Source: Propionibacteriaceae bacterium
GTDB lineage: Bacteria; Actinomycetota; Actinomycetes; Propionibacteriales; Propionibacteriaceae
Length of the DNA stretch: 64,000 nt
Reading direction: 5' to 3'
Assembly: GCA_016717345.1 (NCBI GenBank)
Contig: JADKFR010000004.1
Span: 62,001-126,000 of the forward strand
The position numbers and the translations under genes are program-made. Positions 18,215 to 26,236 of this stretch are shown piece by piece. How positions within the stretch are numbered: position 1 is the first letter of the stretch; every line of letters begins with the position of its first letter. Below the pieces are notes generated by a model. It was not told where the DNA came from. It searched no databases and was given only the letters and a program-made list of their open reading frames with translations.

Positions 18215-20044
18215 TCAGCCCCGACCGGGGCGCCGCCGTGCGCCTTGCAGCAGGAGCCTGCAGGAGCCGCAGGCGGTTGCCCTCGGATCATTGACCAGGC
18301 CGCAGCGCGGGCAGACAACACCCGGCGCTGCCGGCGGGGGATAGGTCCGCGGGGCTGGTGGAGACGACGTCGGCGGGCGCTTTGCCCTCACGAAGCGTCT
18401 GGTCAGCAGTGAGGCACTCACCACGACGAGCAGGGCGCCGACCACCATGCCGGCGATCGGACCATACCGACCGAGGGCATCGAGCAGCCCCGATTCGGAC
18501 TCGATGAAGCCCGGGTCCGGCTGGACCTGCGACCCATCCGGCAGGCGCAGCGGCTGGTCCTGCCCCTTGGTGAGCACGAGGGTGGCCGTCTGGCCGGCGC
18601 CGATCGGCTGTTCCCCGTAGTTGACGATCGCGGCCTGGGTGGCTGTGGCGAGGTGGAACGTGCCGTCGGCAGTCCCGGTGGCAGCGACCTGATACGTCCC
18701 GGTGGGCAGATAGATGAGGTTGACGAAGGTGCCGTCATCGTTGGTGACGTGCAGGTGGTTGGCATCCGGGATCTCGTTGACCCGGCTGCCGTCGGCCGTC
18801 CGTCCGACCTGGCGTCCGCGGCTGTCGGTCACCAGGAGGTCGACCGGGGAATAGCTCAACACGGCCATCATGTCGACCGCTCTGGCGGCCTCCATGGGAC
18901 CGGGCTGATACGTGGCGCTGCCGTTGGTCGGGTAGTCGCCGAAACCGATCCAGGCACTGTTGCGCCCGAAGAGTCGCGTCCACGAGGCGTAGGTCCAGAC
19001 CTCCTTGTCCTGGTTCCACCACGGCTCAAGGACGCTGCCCTCCTCGATCCCGCCGTCATGGGGGTACAGAGCGACCGAAACGTGGATCAGCGAGGAGACG
19101 TCGGAGATCGGCCCGTAGTCCACTCCCGCCATCAGCATTCGGTCGGCCCTGCTGGCGCTGAATCGGATCGAGTTGAGGAACTTCAGGGTGTCGATAGCCA
19201 ATGCCGTGCACTGGTAAGGCAAGAAGCGCTTGTCGATCCAGGAGTGGAGGTCGACTTTGACCCCTTTGGGGTACCACAGCGCTGCGATGAAGGGCCGGTC
19301 CACGCCGCGCGGAACCTCTGGCGTGGCTTGCCAACGTCTGGCGATTTCGGCGAGGTTCGACGTCACCGTCCCCGAGGTGACCGTGAGCGCCTCCAGAACG
19401 ATCCTTCGCGTGAGGGTCACGGAGTCGGAACCGGGGGTCGCCTTCGTGTTGATCGTCCAGATCCCCGGGGCAGCATCGGCGGTGAAATACGTCGGCCAGG
19501 AGAAGTTGGCCAGGGCGCTGCTGGTGCTGGTCAGCTTGGTGGTGGACACCTTGCCGCTGGGGCTGGTCAGGTTCACTGTCACGCAGGCCCCGCTGGTGGG
19601 GGTCGCGCCGCGGGTGCGGTCGTCGCGATAGACGACCCCCTGGATCAGGAGGTCGTCAGCCTGGATGAACCGCTGTCCCTCGCCGAGGCTGATGTCGAGC
19701 TTGAGCTTGCCCGTCGCCGGCTTCGTGGACAGCGGTCCAATGATGCAGGAGTAGCTGCATTTCTCCAGGTCCGGTTCAGCGGGATCGCAGCCGCAGGCCC
19801 GCAGGCACCCCTCGTAGCAGGAGCCTTGACCCGCCATCTGCCACAGATCCACCTGCATCAGGAAGCCGATGTACGGGCTGCCGTCCCGATTCGCCTGGTA
19901 CATCAACGGCTTGCCGTCGGCGCAGGTGCAACGGCTCGGGACGAGTGGAGGCTCTTCGGCGACCGCAGGCCTCGTCGTCGACAGCAGGACCGACAACAGG
20001 GGCAGCAAGAGGAACACCTGCACCAACAACACCCACCGTCTCAC
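18215..20044 (-). CDS. exported Cys-rich protein with C-terminal anchor and zinc ribbon
   Basis: I do not recognise the family. I take GTG at 20044 as start: it follows GGAGG and gives a clean signal peptide (VRRWVLLVQVFLLLPLLSV ... PAVA, cleavage before EEPP). The mature part has ten or so cysteines within its first 90 residues (TCADGK, GSCYEGCLRACGCDP, CSYSC), then beta-rich domains including an Ig-like or carboxypeptidase-regulatory-like segment (GTYQVAATGTADGTFHL). A single helix near residues 540-560 precedes a cytoplasmic tail ending in a four-Cys zinc ribbon (CPRCGLVNDPRATACGSC). The layout suggests a surface sensor or adhesin anchored with a cytoplasmic zinc finger; function unknown. 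Confidence 0.6.
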   Translation of the reverse strand: MRRWVLLVQVFLLLPLLSVLLSTTRPAVAEEPPLVPSRCTCADGKPLMYQANRDGSPYIGFLMQVDLWQMAGQGSCYEGCLRACGCDPAEPDLEKCSYSCIIGPLSTKPATGKLKLDISLGEGQRFIQADDLLIQGVVYRDDRTRGATPTSGACVTVNLTSPSGKVSTTKLTSTSSALANFSWPTYFTADAAPGIWTINTKATPGSDSVTLTRRIVLEALTVTSGTVTSNLAEIARRWQATPEVPRGVDRPFIAALWYPKGVKVDLHSWIDKRFLPYQCTALAIDTLKFLNSIRFSASRADRMLMAGVDYGPISDVSSLIHVSVALYPHDGGIEEGSVLEPWWNQDKEVWTYASWTRLFGRNSAWIGFGDYPTNGSATYQPGPMEAARAVDMMAVLSYSPVDLLVTDSRGRQVGRTADGSRVNEIPDANHLHVTNDDGTFVNLIYLPTGTYQVAATGTADGTFHLATATQAAIVNYGEQPIGAGQTATLVLTKGQDQPLRLPDGSQVQPDPGFIESESGLLDALGRYGPIAGMVVGALLVVVSASLLTRRFVRAKRPPTSSPPAPRTYPPPAAPGVVCPRCGLVNDPRATACGSCRLLLQGARRRPGRG

Positions 20045-20362
20045 CAGACCCACCTCCGAAGGTCGTGGGAGAGCCGGTACCTCATCGAACCGACTCTGAC
20101 GATGGGACAAGTCTTTCACACGTTCTCGCCCGTGTTCGGATGGGGGAGAGGTTGCCTACCCAGGGTTGTGTGGACGCCTGACTTCGCGCGTTGAGCAGCG
20201 CGGTCAGTGGCCCGCCTCCGAACCACCGGTGCGACCGGCCACCGAGCGCCCTTTGCCGTGGCAGCGAGGAGATGAGCGCTGCTACGGTTGCCGTCGACGC
20301 GGCAGCCCAGACAACCACAGGTGTCGTGGCGCAAGAGATGCCCATCACCCTCGGAGGCCCGG
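20045..20362. other. divergent intergenic region
   Basis: About 320 bases separate the exported protein gene and the DeoR gene, which face away from each other. Promoters for both must lie here. I see no convincing -35/-10 pair and no gene; GGAGGCCCGG at 20353-20362 is the ribosome-binding site for the DeoR start at 20363. Confidence 0.4.
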
Positions 20363-21163
20363 ATGATTCCCTTCCAACGGCGCGAACGCATTCTTGAGAT
20401 CCTGAACACCTCCGAGGAAGTCGTCTTCATCGACGAACTTGTCAGCGCTGTCGGAGTTTCCTCCTCGACGGTACGCCGCGATGTCAACGCTTTGGTCGAA
20501 GAGGGCGAGGTGGTGGCCTTGCGCGGCGGCGCCGTAAAGATCAACGACCGCGTCTCGGAATTGCCCGCCACGGCCAAGGCGCTCATCAACAAGGACGCGA
20601 AGCGGACCATCGCCGCCGAGGCAGCCAAGCTGGTCCAAGACGGCGATGTCATCTACGTCGACTCCGGGACCACGACGCTGCAACTCCTGCCGTACCTGAA
20701 GTCAGTCCGGGTCAAGATCGTCACCTCCAACACGAGCGTGTTGGGGATGCCCGAGGCCACCCTGGGACGCATCATCCTGCTCGGCGGGGACTACCTGCCG
20801 GACCTCGGCTCGATCGTAGGACCCATGACGGAGCGTGAACTCGCCGACCTCTACTTCGACAGCGCCTTCATCGGAGCCAACGGGTGCAGCCGGGAATCCG
20901 GGATCAGCACGTTCGATATGCGCGAAGCCACCAAGAAGCGCTTGGCCCACGAGCGGAGTCGCGAGTCGTACGTGCTGCTCGACCAGACCAAGTTCGGCAA
21001 GTCCGCCTTCTGCAAGGCTCTGGAGCTCGACCAGAGCACCATCATCACCGACGCCTACGACGAGATCCTGGAATCTGCCAAGGGCTACCGGATCGCGCGC
21101 GACCCATCTGCCAGCGACGGAGTTGACGCCGCGCCTGCCGAGGACCAGGTGCCGCTGCACTGA
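20363..21163 (+). CDS. DeoR/GlpR-family transcriptional regulator
   Basis: A 266-residue regulator. The N-terminal DeoR HTH reads RRERILEILNTSEEVVFIDE and VSSSTVRRDVNALVEEGEV; the sugar-phosphate sensor domain follows with YVDSGTTTLQLLPYL, VTSNTSV, LLGGDYLP and the C-terminal DQTKFGKSAF. The ATG at 20363 is preceded by GGAGG; upstream in-frame codons to 20288 are not conserved. No obvious sugar kinase or transporter is adjacent, so the target is elsewhere or lost. Family members sense phosphorylated sugars. Confidence 0.85.
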   Translation: MIPFQRRERILEILNTSEEVVFIDELVSAVGVSSSTVRRDVNALVEEGEVVALRGGAVKINDRVSELPATAKALINKDAKRTIAAEAAKLVQDGDVIYVDSGTTTLQLLPYLKSVRVKIVTSNTSVLGMPEATLGRIILLGGDYLPDLGSIVGPMTERELADLYFDSAFIGANGCSRESGISTFDMREATKKRLAHERSRESYVLLDQTKFGKSAFCKALELDQSTIITDAYDEILESAKGYRIARDPSASDGVDAAPAEDQVPLH

Positions 21164-21485
21164 TGACCCTGGCGCAGCACGTCAGGAGACCTGCCGGTTC
21201 CGCTGGGTGAGCACGCTGTCGGGCTGGCCGACGATCGCGAACGCCTCCAGCGGATGCGCTAGATATTGTGGCGTGAAAAGGTGACAGAGGCAGGATTAGC
21301 CAAGGCCAGCATGCTCACCAGGATAGAGGCGAAGATGGTGACAAGCAGAGGGCAATTCATGACCCCAATGATTACCGGAGGCTCCCCCACCTTCGATTCG
21401 ACAGGGGCTCTAACCTGAAAAGCCACAGCGGATCGGTACGAGAGCCAATACGATCTTCATCAGGTTCCCAAAGAAGGAGGACGTC
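21164..21485. other. gene-free stretch before the lipoprotein gene
   Basis: No supported gene in about 320 bases. The minus strand near 21180-21262 reads AHPLEAFAIVGQPDSVLTQR before a stop, which might be the tail of a lost gene. The end of the region carries AAGGAGG (21475-21481) for the next start. Base composition falls below its surroundings around 21260-21420. Confidence 0.35.
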
Positions 21486-22013
21486 ATGATGAAGAAGCTG
21501 ACGCTAATGCTTTGTGCGCTGCTGATCGTCGTCGCCGGGGCGGGGTGCAGCCCCGAGGAGCTGAGGAAGGACGTTGTGGAGACCCAGGCGGGTGCCGCGG
21601 GGGAGACTGCGCCGGGAACCTCGGCGGGAGCCGCGGCTCCCGTGCTGACCCAGAAGGAGGCGGACGCGGTCCTGGCTTTGGCGGCATCGAAGTCGGAGGC
21701 TGTGAATAGGCCGGAGGACGTGACTCCGGAGGCGATAGCCAAACTGGAGAACACGGTCATCACCAGTGATTACGTGGCCAACTTCGGGAGGTCAAACGCG
21801 ACGATTCTGGCAGATGAATCCCTTCCTGCAGAAGCCTTGGCAATAGCGGTGCTCAAGATCCTGGAGAGCGAAGCGGTGGGGAAGTCCAGCCTGGCTGGGG
21901 ACACGATGACCATCCCCAACCCCGAAGACACCGTGCTGGAGAAGACAGACGTTGTCTTCAAGTACTCCGGCGGTAAGTGGCTCATCGACAACGTGATCTT
22001 CACGAACAAATAG
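21486..22013 (+). CDS. putative lipoprotein
   Basis: A 175-residue exported protein. The signal peptide MMKKLTLMLCALLIVVAGAG ends in a lipobox (AGAGC) with the acylated Cys21. The mature part starts SPEELRKDVVETQAG, has a low-complexity Ala/Gly/Pro linker and then a folded domain ending WLIDNVIFTNK, a pattern seen in small NTF2-like or Tim44-like lipoproteins, though I cannot assign it. AAGGAGG lies seven bases upstream of the start. Codon use is less GC-rich than that of its neighbours. Confidence 0.7.
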   Translation: MMKKLTLMLCALLIVVAGAGCSPEELRKDVVETQAGAAGETAPGTSAGAAAPVLTQKEADAVLALAASKSEAVNRPEDVTPEAIAKLENTVITSDYVANFGRSNATILADESLPAEALAIAVLKILESEAVGKSSLAGDTMTIPNPEDTVLEKTDVVFKYSGGKWLIDNVIFTNK

Positions 22014-22035
22014 TCCAGCCTGGGCTGCGAAGCAT

Positions 22036-22115
22036 GGTACGTCATCTGGTACCGATCGTTGGAGGTGCGAGATGTCGACGACGAGCGCAAGTGAGGCGCG
22101 CAAGAACCTGTTTCC
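22036..22115 (+). pseudogene. yefM remnant: operator and first 14 codons
   Basis: Bases 22036-22115 match the upstream region and first codons of the intact yefM gene at 25264 with only a few changes, including the palindrome GGTAC-N8-GTACC (22036-22053), GGAGGTGCGAG and MSTTSASEARKNLF. Homology stops abruptly at 22115. The rest of the antitoxin and its toxin are absent, and BRCT-domain coding sequence follows at once. Confidence 0.8.
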
Positions 22116-22313
22116 CCCGAGTGGATCGAGCGGTTGTTCGATGCCGGCCTTGAGCACGGCGGAGTCACCAAAGCGACCCGCGTCGTCGTGGCCGCTGACC
22201 CGGACTCACTGTCCAGCAAGTCAAAGAAGGCTCGCGACTACGGCATCCCGATCGTGACGGAGGCCGCATTCGAGCAGATCTTCGAGCAGTACCGAACGAA
22301 CCGTCCGGTTTGA
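22116..22313 (+). pseudogene. 3' remnant of DnaQ-like exonuclease (BRCT domain)
   Basis: An open frame of 65 codons before a TGA, with no start of its own, encodes a BRCT-like C-terminus: GGVTKATRVVVAADPDSLSS, KSKKARDYGIPIVTEAAF. This is the usual end of actinobacterial DEDD exonucleases of the DNA polymerase III epsilon type. The matching N-terminal half, itself truncated before its BRCT part, is at 29822-30233 inside the integrative element. The fragment is joined to the yefM remnant and is probably not functional. Confidence 0.7.
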
Positions 22314-22588
22314 CCCGCCTTCTCGTTTCAGCCACATACACCTGGGCCGACTCACGGAGCCGTCGCGGGGCAGCGGGGTGACGCAGCCCGATCCGGCTGG
22401 TCTCCTCGGCCAGACGGGGACGGCCGCCCTGGCGGCCATGACGGGCGACGAATTCGCGGGCGATGTCCCCGATGTGATCTCAACGGGCTTGCCGTCGCGA
22501 CGATGGCTCGCAACAAGACCAGCGCGCTTCCCCACATGCCGAATGCCGGTTGCTTCCATTATGGCGCTGGTGGCGCCACAATGGCTCC

Positions 22589-22819
22589 ATGCCGAATATT
22601 CAGATTAAGGACGTGCCCGACGATACGCACGCCGTGCTGAGGCAACGGGCGAGCGCGGCGCACCAGTCCCTGCAGGAGTATCTGCGGTCGAGGCTGATCG
22701 CCGAGGCTTCGCGGCCGACAGTGGATGAGGTGTTGGAACGTGCTGGTGGCCGGGCCGGTGGGTCGCTTCCCTTGGCTGATGCGGTGAGTGCCTTGCGGTT
22801 CGATCGTGCTCGTCATTGA
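22589..22819 (+). CDS. vapB: VapB/FitA-type antitoxin
   Basis: A 76-residue ribbon-helix-helix protein: MPNIQIKDVPDDTHAVLRQR forms the strand and first helix, SLQEYLRSRLIAEAS the second. The C-terminal tail (GRAGGSLPLADAVSALRFDR) would wrap the toxin. The ATG at 22589 is chosen because the longer frame from 22550 adds sequence before the RHH strand. It overlaps the toxin gene by 14 bp, typical of translationally coupled vapBC pairs. It likely autoregulates the pair; the 275 bases before it (22314-22588) hold no gene. Confidence 0.85.
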   Translation: MPNIQIKDVPDDTHAVLRQRASAAHQSLQEYLRSRLIAEASRPTVDEVLERAGGRAGGSLPLADAVSALRFDRARH

Positions 22820-23207
22820 CGCCAGCGTCCTGGCAGTCGCGCTCCTGGACGATGGTCCGGACGGGGACGCCGTGCGGCAACGGCTGCGCGGCGAGCAACT
22901 CGGCGCACCGGCCCTGATCGATCTCGAAGTGGTCTCTGTTTGGCGTGGGCTGGCCCGAGGCGGGCACCTGGATGCTCGGCGGGTCGGGCTTGCCCTCGAT
23001 GACCTACGTGACCTGCCCATCCAGCGATTCGAGCACACGCCGTTCCTGCCTCGCTGTTGGGAGTTGCGAGACAACCTGACCATCTACGACGCCGCCTACG
23101 TCGCTCTCGCGGAGGCGCTCCAGGCTTCCCTGTTGACCGGCGACAGGCGCCTTGCGAGGTCCACCGGCCCACGCTGCGCCATTGAGGTCATCAAGACCGA
23201 CCGCTAG
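22806..23207 (+). CDS. vapC: VapC-type PIN-domain toxin
   Basis: A 133-residue PIN ribonuclease. The acidic metal-binding residues are seen: Asp in LVIDASVL, Glu in LIDLEVVSVW, Asp in TIYDAAYVALAEAL and Asp in SLLTGDRRLARS. The start is taken as the GTG at 22806, directly before VIDAS and inside the antitoxin gene. VapC toxins cut tRNA or rRNA; the target here is unknown. This pair is intact, unlike the collapsed pair at 25827. Confidence 0.85.
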   Translation: MLVIDASVLAVALLDDGPDGDAVRQRLRGEQLGAPALIDLEVVSVWRGLARGGHLDARRVGLALDDLRDLPIQRFEHTPFLPRCWELRDNLTIYDAAYVALAEALQASLLTGDRRLARSTGPRCAIEVIKTDR

Positions 23208-23276
23208 AGAGCGCGACTCTGCCGTACTGCGCGCGGTGGTTGTGGGGGTGCGGGCGGGTGCGTTGGTCTGGTTGGG

Positions 23277-24343
23277 TTACCGGCTGCCGGGCTTGTTTCG
23301 TCGGACTTCCTGGCGTCGGACAGCGAAGTCGCGACCGAGCGCCTTCTCGTGAAGCCGGCGAGCTTTCTCGTCGGTCCTGATCTTCAGCGCCTCCAGTTCG
23401 CTGCGTAACTTCAGGTAGCTGGCCAGCCGTTCGGGGTCCAACCGCCCTGCTGCTACCGCTCCCCGGACCGCACAGTCCGGCTCCTGGTGGTGCCGACAGT
23501 CCGGGAAGCGACACCCCGGGGCCAAAGCGTCGATGTCGTCGAAGGTTCGATCCAACGAGTCCTCGTCGGCCCACAACCCCAACTCGCGCAGACCCGGCGT
23601 GTCGATCAGCAGCGCGCCGCCGGACAAGCGCACCAGTTCACGGGCCGTCGTGGTGTGCCGGCCCTTGGCCGCCTGGCCGACCGGGCCGGTGGCGAGTCGC
23701 AGGTCACCCAACAAGGTGTTGACCAGGGTCGACTTGCCCACGCCGGAAGACCCCAGCACGGCGATGGTGCGACCGGGCGTCAGGTAAGACCGCAGAACAT
23801 CGACGCCGTGGGCGTGAAGCGCCGTTGTGGTCAGCACCGTGACGCCCGGTGCGGCCGCCGTGGTCGCCGCCACGGCGCCCGCCAGATCGGCCACCAGATC
23901 GGCCTTGTTGAGCACGATGACGGGCTCGGCTCCACTGGCCCAGGCGGTGGTCACATACCGCTCGATTCGCCGCACCGACCAGTCGCCGTCCAGGCCAGCG
24001 AGCAGGAACACGACATCAACGTTGGCGGCCATCACCTGCGCCTCGGCGACACCACCGGCTGCCTGACGGGCGAACACGCTACGCCGCGGCAGCACGGCCT
24101 CGATCACCGACCGGCCATCGGGCACCAGCCGTGCCGCCACCCAGTCGCCGACAGCGGGGAAGCCTGCCGCGTCTCCCGCGGCCCGACGGAACCGACCAGA
24201 CACCTCGGCTTGGATCTCACCCTCGTCGGTCACCACGACCGCGAGGTCGCGGGCCTGCTTCACGACCCGCCCGGGACCAGCCCCTGCCCAGCCCACGGCC
24301 CGAACTGCGCTGCACGCTCGTCGGTCCACCCGAACTCGGCCAC
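23277..24343 (-). pseudogene. rsgA: RsgA ribosome-maturation GTPase, frameshifted near N-terminus
   Basis: Circularly permuted GTPase for late 30S assembly: G4 VLNKADLV comes before G1 GSSGVGKSTLVN and G3 DTPGLREL, with the OB fold before them and a C-terminal zinc knuckle (CRFPDCRHHQEPDC). The conserved N-terminus (VAEFGWTDERAAQFGPWAG) begins at a GTG at 24343, but its frame reaches a stop at once after GLVPGG; the rest (RVVKQARDLAVVV) lies in another frame. One missing base near 24270, within a GGGCGGG run, explains this. The gene is important for growth in most bacteria, so a sequencing error is likely. It converges with vapC. Confidence 0.8.
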
Positions 24344-24724
24344 CCCCACCGCTGCCCCCCATCCGACCACCACGCACCGACCCGCGGCGACCCGTCAACC
24401 CCCCTGCTCCAGCATGCCCGGATCGCGTGGCAGGAAGCTCTCAGAGGCGCCGACTGAACGCACGTTGCCGCGCGCCGCGTGGACGTCCCCCCGGACCGGG
24501 GTGGCCGCCCAGATGGTGCCGGTGCGTGCATGCCCGCACCGCCGAGACTCGCCCGATGCACACCGTCATGCCGTCCTTCGACCCCGACGCGAGCTGCCGG
24601 TCGTCTCCGAGAGCCGGGAGTCGCCCCGCAAACCGTGGATCCCGTGGCCCCTCCCGGGCCCGGGTCAGGCCGCTGAAGGAGATTGTCGGTCGACGGCTCG
24701 GCTCGATCCATGCCGAGAGCATTG

Positions 24725-24773
24725 CGCTGGTGGGGCGGGTGGGGCTCGAACCCACGACCCAGGGATTATGAGT
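24725..24773. repeat. att site of the integrative element, distal copy (tRNA 3' fragment)
   Basis: These 49 bases are identical to 35526-35574. They contain the 3' half of the CAT-anticodon tRNA (anticodon loop, variable and T arms, acceptor strand and CCA) plus three further bases, and then diverge on both sides. The 5' half of the tRNA is missing, so this is the duplicated attachment core, not a gene. Confidence 0.9.
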
Positions 24774-25227
24774 GACCCGAATGTGTCGCTGACTAGGACA
24801 TATTGCACGGCTATTGCACGCCGTGTGCAACAAGGACGCGTTCAGTGTCGATTTCTGGCCAATTCTAGCTATACACCCACCCCTATCGGGGCCGGCGTCG
24901 GCTGCTGATCCAGTGTACCTCGCCGCCGGAGAAGTGGCATCTGACAAGCGAAAACGATGATATTCGCTGAAAAGACGGACCCCCGCGCGACGCCTAGGGT
25001 ACTGGCTCGCCGGGAAGGCCCCCGACTTGCCCGTCACCCAAGGAAACAGGCCCGAAATTGCCGCCCTTAACCGAAACGTCCCTCGTATCCAGCCTGATGG
25101 CAAGCCACAACGCTATTGCACGCAAATGCATGCAACTATTTTGATAGCAGTATCCCTGGGTCTCCAGATACCCCCCATGGGGTAGGTCCGGACAGGGTGG
25201 GGGTATGCGAGCGCCTTGCGTGCCTCT

Positions 25228-25245
25228 GGTACGATATCCGGTACC
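25228..25245. promoter_or_regulatory. YefM operator palindrome
   Basis: GGTAC-N8-GTACC lies 18 bases before the yefM ATG. The same dyad with a different spacer sequence is kept at the remnant copy (22036-22053), so the arms are conserved while the spacer has drifted. Binding by YefM is inferred from the analogous TGTACA palindromes of E. coli yefM-yoeB. Confidence 0.6.
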
Positions 25246-25263
25246 GAAGGTTGGAGGTGCGAG

Positions 25264-25530
25264 ATGTCGACGATGAGCGCAAGTGAGGCGCGCAAGAACC
25301 TGTTCCCACTCTTGGGCCAGGTGAACGAGGATCACGACGTGGTCCGGATCACGTCCAAGGCCGGCAACGCTGTCCTGGTCTCGGAAGCCGACTACGAGGC
25401 CTGGCAGACCACTCGCCACCTATTCTCCACGCCGGCGAACGCTCGCCGGCTGCTGGGCTCGATCGAGGAGTGGCAGGCTGGGCACCTGGTCACTGAAGGT
25501 CTGCCCGAAGACGACGAAGCGGACGAGTGA
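25264..25530 (+). CDS. yefM: YefM antitoxin (Phd/YefM family)
   Basis: An 88-residue antitoxin. The N-terminal Phd fold reads MSTMSASEARKNLFPLLGQV, then VVRITSKAGNAVLVSEADYE, a near-perfect family match; the acidic C-terminus (GLPEDDEADE) should neutralise the basic toxin. The ribosome-binding site GGAGGTGCGAG precedes the ATG. It overlaps yoeB by 4 bp. The first gene inside the distal end of the element, it would penalise loss of the element. A deletion remnant of a second copy is at 22036. Confidence 0.9.
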   Translation: MSTMSASEARKNLFPLLGQVNEDHDVVRITSKAGNAVLVSEADYEAWQTTRHLFSTPANARRLLGSIEEWQAGHLVTEGLPEDDEADE

Positions 25531-25787
25531 ATCTCGCCTTCACCCCGTCCGCCTGGGAGGACCTCAACTACTGGGCCGACAAGGACCGGGCGACCTACAA
25601 GAAGGTCCGCGCTCTGCTGAAGGAGGTCCTGCGGACTCCGTTCGACGGCACGGGCAAGCCCGAGCCGCTGAAGTACCAGCTGGGCAACGTCTGGTCGCGC
25701 CGGATCACGCAGGAGCACCGCCTGGTATATGCCGTTGAGGACGCCCAGATCGTGGTGCTCGCGGCCCGCTTCCACTACGGTGAGTGA
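25527..25787 (+). CDS. yoeB: YoeB toxin (Txe/YoeB mRNA interferase)
   Basis: An 86-residue RelE-superfamily toxin starting with GTG inside the yefM stop. Family features are present: FTPSAWEDLNYWADKDRATY, PFDGTGKPEPLKYQLGNVWSRRI, EHRLVYAVED and the C-terminal AARFHYGE, including the Glu, Arg, His and Tyr residues that act in ribosome-dependent mRNA cleavage. Intact and of normal length. Partner of yefM directly upstream. Confidence 0.9.
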   Translation: MNLAFTPSAWEDLNYWADKDRATYKKVRALLKEVLRTPFDGTGKPEPLKYQLGNVWSRRITQEHRLVYAVEDAQIVVLAARFHYGE

Positions 25788-25826
25788 CCTCTCCGCTGCC
25801 CAGCCCTGCTCTCGGGAGGTGGCCTC

Positions 25827-26115
25827 GTGGCAACCTTGACGATCAGACAGCTCGATGAGCGGACGCATGCCCGGTTGCGGTCCCGAGTTGCCAAACACGG
25901 CCGGTCGGTGGAGGCGGAGGTTCGGGCGATCCTGGGCGCGACCGTCGACCCGCCCGAGGAGAACTTCCTGCTGGCTCTGCATGCGGCGATGTCCGAGGAC
26001 GGCGGGGTTGATGATCGCTGGCATCTGCCTTGTCGGCGGGCACCAGCTGGCCACGCGCAACGTCCTTGACTTGGAGGTCGTCTCCGACCTGACGGTGAAG
26101 AATCCCTTCAGCTGA
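25827..26115 (+). pseudogene. collapsed VapBC (FitAB-type) pair
   Basis: The first 55 codons encode an RHH antitoxin (MATLTIRQLDERTHARLRSR, GRSVEAEVRAILGATVD). Near 26000 the sequence passes directly into the C-terminus of a PIN toxin in another frame (LVGGHQLATRNVLDLEVVSD ... NPFS, ending 26115). The antitoxin tail and most of the toxin, including three of its acidic residues, are missing. An internal deletion of roughly 350 bases is the simplest explanation. The antitoxin frame itself remains open to 26069 with a nonsense tail. Confidence 0.7.
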
Positions 26116-26236
26116 GCCCAACCAGCCCAAGGTGAGCGCCTCGATGCGGAGTAACTGAAGAGAATCTGTAGTTCTGCGGTCCGGGTGGCCCGCGAAACTC
26201 AAGTTCGGTGCAGTCCTCCCAACCCTCGGAGGAGCG

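Larger units (their letters stand above)
24399..25263. other. gene-free stretch containing the left end of the integrative element
   Basis: No supported gene in 865 bases. It holds the 49-bp att repeat (24725-24773) and, inside the element, a less GC-rich stretch of about 400 bases (24800-25200) before the yefM operator. Open frames here are only by-products; one carries the translated tRNA fragment. Confidence 0.5.

Noticed and set aside
22314..22588. ArsR-like gene on the minus strand (HVGKRAGLVASHRRDGK)
   Set aside because: Only a 20-residue resemblance to an ArsR wing, with nothing recognisable before or after; probably chance.
24725..24773. Second tRNA gene
   Set aside because: Only the 3' half is present; the D arm and 5' acceptor strand are missing, so it is the att duplication.
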